Positions 6,063-7,135 of a stretch of DNA of 7,135 bases are shown piece after piece. The notes under the pieces are model-generated. The model was not told the origin of the DNA and searched no databases. It saw only the letters and a program-made list of their open reading frames with translations. The first letter of the stretch is position 1. Each line of letters begins with the position of its first letter. Source of the DNA: Acidiferrobacteraceae bacterium (GTDB lineage: Bacteria; Pseudomonadota; Gammaproteobacteria; Acidiferrobacterales; Acidiferrobacteraceae). Position numbers and translations under genes: made by a program. Location: assembly GCA_027343725.1 (NCBI GenBank), contig DAHWKH010000014.1, positions 1-7,135 on the forward strand. The letters are read 5' to 3'.

Positions 6063-7135
6063 ATGTTTGAAGCATTGAGTAACCGTTTACAAGGGGCGTT
6101 GCGCGGTTTGCGCGGCGAGACCCGACTCACGGAGAAGAACATCGGCGAGACCCTGCGGGAGGTCCGCATGGCGCTGCTCGAGGCCGACGTGGCGCTTGCC
6201 ACCACCAAGTCCCTGATCGAGGCCATACGCGAACGGGCGCTCGGGCAGGAGGTCTTGGGGAGCTTGAGCCCGGGCCAGGCCGTGATCAAGGTCGTGTATG
6301 ACACCCTGGTCGAGGTCATGGGGGCGCAGTGCGACCGCCTGAATCTCGCGGCGCGGCCCCCGGCCGTCGTCCTGCTCGCGGGGCTCCAGGGCTCGGGCAA
6401 GACCACGAGTGCGGCGAAGCTCGCGCGCTGGTTGCGCGAACGCGAACGCAAGAAGGTGATGCTCGTGAGCACCGACGTGTACCGGCCGGCCGCGATCGAG
6501 CAGTTGGAGCGCCTGGCGGCCGAGGTGGCGGTGAGCTTTCAGCCCAGCACGCGGGACGAAGACCCGGCGGCCATCGCCCGCCAAGCGCTCGATCGCGCGC
6601 GCCGCGAGGGGATCGAGGTCTTGATCGTCGACACGGCCGGACGCCTGCACGTGGATACCGAGATGATGGCGGAGGTGCGGGCCCTGCATGACGCCGTGAC
6701 GCCGGTCGAGACGCTGTTCGTGGTCGACAGCATGACCGGACAGGACGCCGTGAACACGGCGCAGGCCTTTCATGAGGCCTTGCCCCTGACCGGCGTGATC
6801 CTGACCAAGACCGACGGGGATGCCCGGGGCGGGGCGGCGCTGTCGCTGCGCGCCGTGACCGGCAAGCCGATCAAGTTTTTGGGGGTGGGCGAAAAGACCG
6901 ACGGCCTCGAGCCCTTCCACCCGGACCGCCTGGCCTCGCGCATCCTCGGCATGGGCGACGTACTGACGCTCATCGAGGAGGCCGAGCGCAAGGTCGACCG
7001 CGAAAGCGCGGAACGCTTGGCGCGCAAGTTCCGGAAAGGCAAGGGTTTCGATCTCGAGGATTTTCGTGAGCAGATGCTGCAGATGGAGCGTATGGGCGGC
7101 ATGGCGAGCCTGCTCGATAAGTTGCCCGGCATGAA
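6063..7135 (+). CDS. ffh: Signal recognition particle GTPase Ffh/SRP54 (3' partial)
   Basis: Ffh binds 4.5S RNA and the signal sequences of nascent membrane proteins, and docks ribosomes at the membrane through its GTPase partner FtsY. The 357 visible codons align end to end with E. coli Ffh, whose usual length is about 450, so roughly 95 C-terminal residues lie beyond the window. N domain: about 1-95, with LREVRMALLEADVAL (31-45). G domain: G1 GLQGSGKT (107-114), G2 region DVYRPAA (138-144), G3 DTAGR (190-194), G4 TKTD (248-251) and GVGEK (274-278), with GDARGGAALS (252-261) also conserved. M domain: begins near 325 with KGFDLEDFREQMLQMERMGG and continues to the cut at LPGM; most of the methionine-rich signal-binding groove and RNA-binding helices are not seen. 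All GTPase motifs are intact. The gene is probably essential and unremarkable. Its divergence from ypjD is the proteobacterial arrangement. Confidence 0.98.
   Translation, partial: MFEALSNRLQGALRGLRGETRLTEKNIGETLREVRMALLEADVALATTKSLIEAIRERALGQEVLGSLSPGQAVIKVVYDTLVEVMGAQCDRLNLAARPPAVVLLAGLQGSGKTTSAAKLARWLRERERKKVMLVSTDVYRPAAIEQLERLAAEVAVSFQPSTRDEDPAAIARQALDRARREGIEVLIVDTAGRLHVDTEMMAEVRALHDAVTPVETLFVVDSMTGQDAVNTAQAFHEALPLTGVILTKTDGDARGGAALSLRAVTGKPIKFLGVGEKTDGLEPFHPDRLASRILGMGDVLTLIEEAERKVDRESAERLARKFRKGKGFDLEDFREQMLQMERMGGMASLLDKLPGM

Noticed and set aside
6087..6920. 277-codon minus-strand open frame within ffh
   Set aside because: The plus strand is unmistakably Ffh with every GTPase motif; the antisense frame is an artefact of GC bias.

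Overview
The window comes from a GC-rich bacterium, most likely a gammaproteobacterium or a close relative. The main evidence is the block ffh - ypjD - yfjD, which in Escherichia coli and many other proteobacteria is arranged as ffh divergent from a ypjD-yfjD pair. High GC content, GC-biased third codon positions and long open shadow frames fit a GC-rich chromosome. I cannot name the genus. There are no tRNA or rRNA genes, transposases, integrases or CRISPR arrays, so this looks like ordinary chromosome with one accessory two-gene insert.

Layout. (1) 1-1452 (+): the 3' part of a MutS2-like ATPase gene that ends right after its ATPase domain, without the Smr nuclease tail. (2) 1449-2738 (-): a YfjD/CorB-type CNNM-CBS-CorC_HlyC membrane protein, convergent with and overlapping the previous gene by 4 bases. 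(3) 2739-3038: a 300-base divergent intergenic region with candidate promoters on both strands. (4) 3039-4466 (+): an unrecognised 475-residue multispanning membrane protein with a charged, helical N-terminal domain. (5) 4463-5143 (+): a predicted lipoprotein that is essentially one von Willebrand factor A (VWA) domain with an intact metal-binding (MIDAS) motif; its ATG overlaps the stop of gene 4. (6) 5157-5975 (-): YpjD, a CcsA/cytochrome c assembly-like integral membrane protein. (7) 5976-6062: an 87-base divergent spacer. (8) 6063-7135 (+): ffh, the signal recognition particle GTPase, cut off by the window end in its M domain.

How the genes relate. ypjD and yfjD keep the relative orientation they have in E. 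coli, but a translationally coupled, oppositely oriented pair (membrane protein plus VWA lipoprotein) lies between them. That pair is the most unusual part of the window. Its architecture suggests an envelope complex in which an inner-membrane protein works with a metal-binding adhesion-type domain in the periplasm, but neither gene can be tied to a known system from sequence alone. Both convergent junctions (yfjD with the mutS2-like gene, and the VWA gene with ypjD) are nearly gapless and carry nested palindromes over or beside the stop codons. These may act as compact bidirectional 3' ends, although neither has a U-tract.
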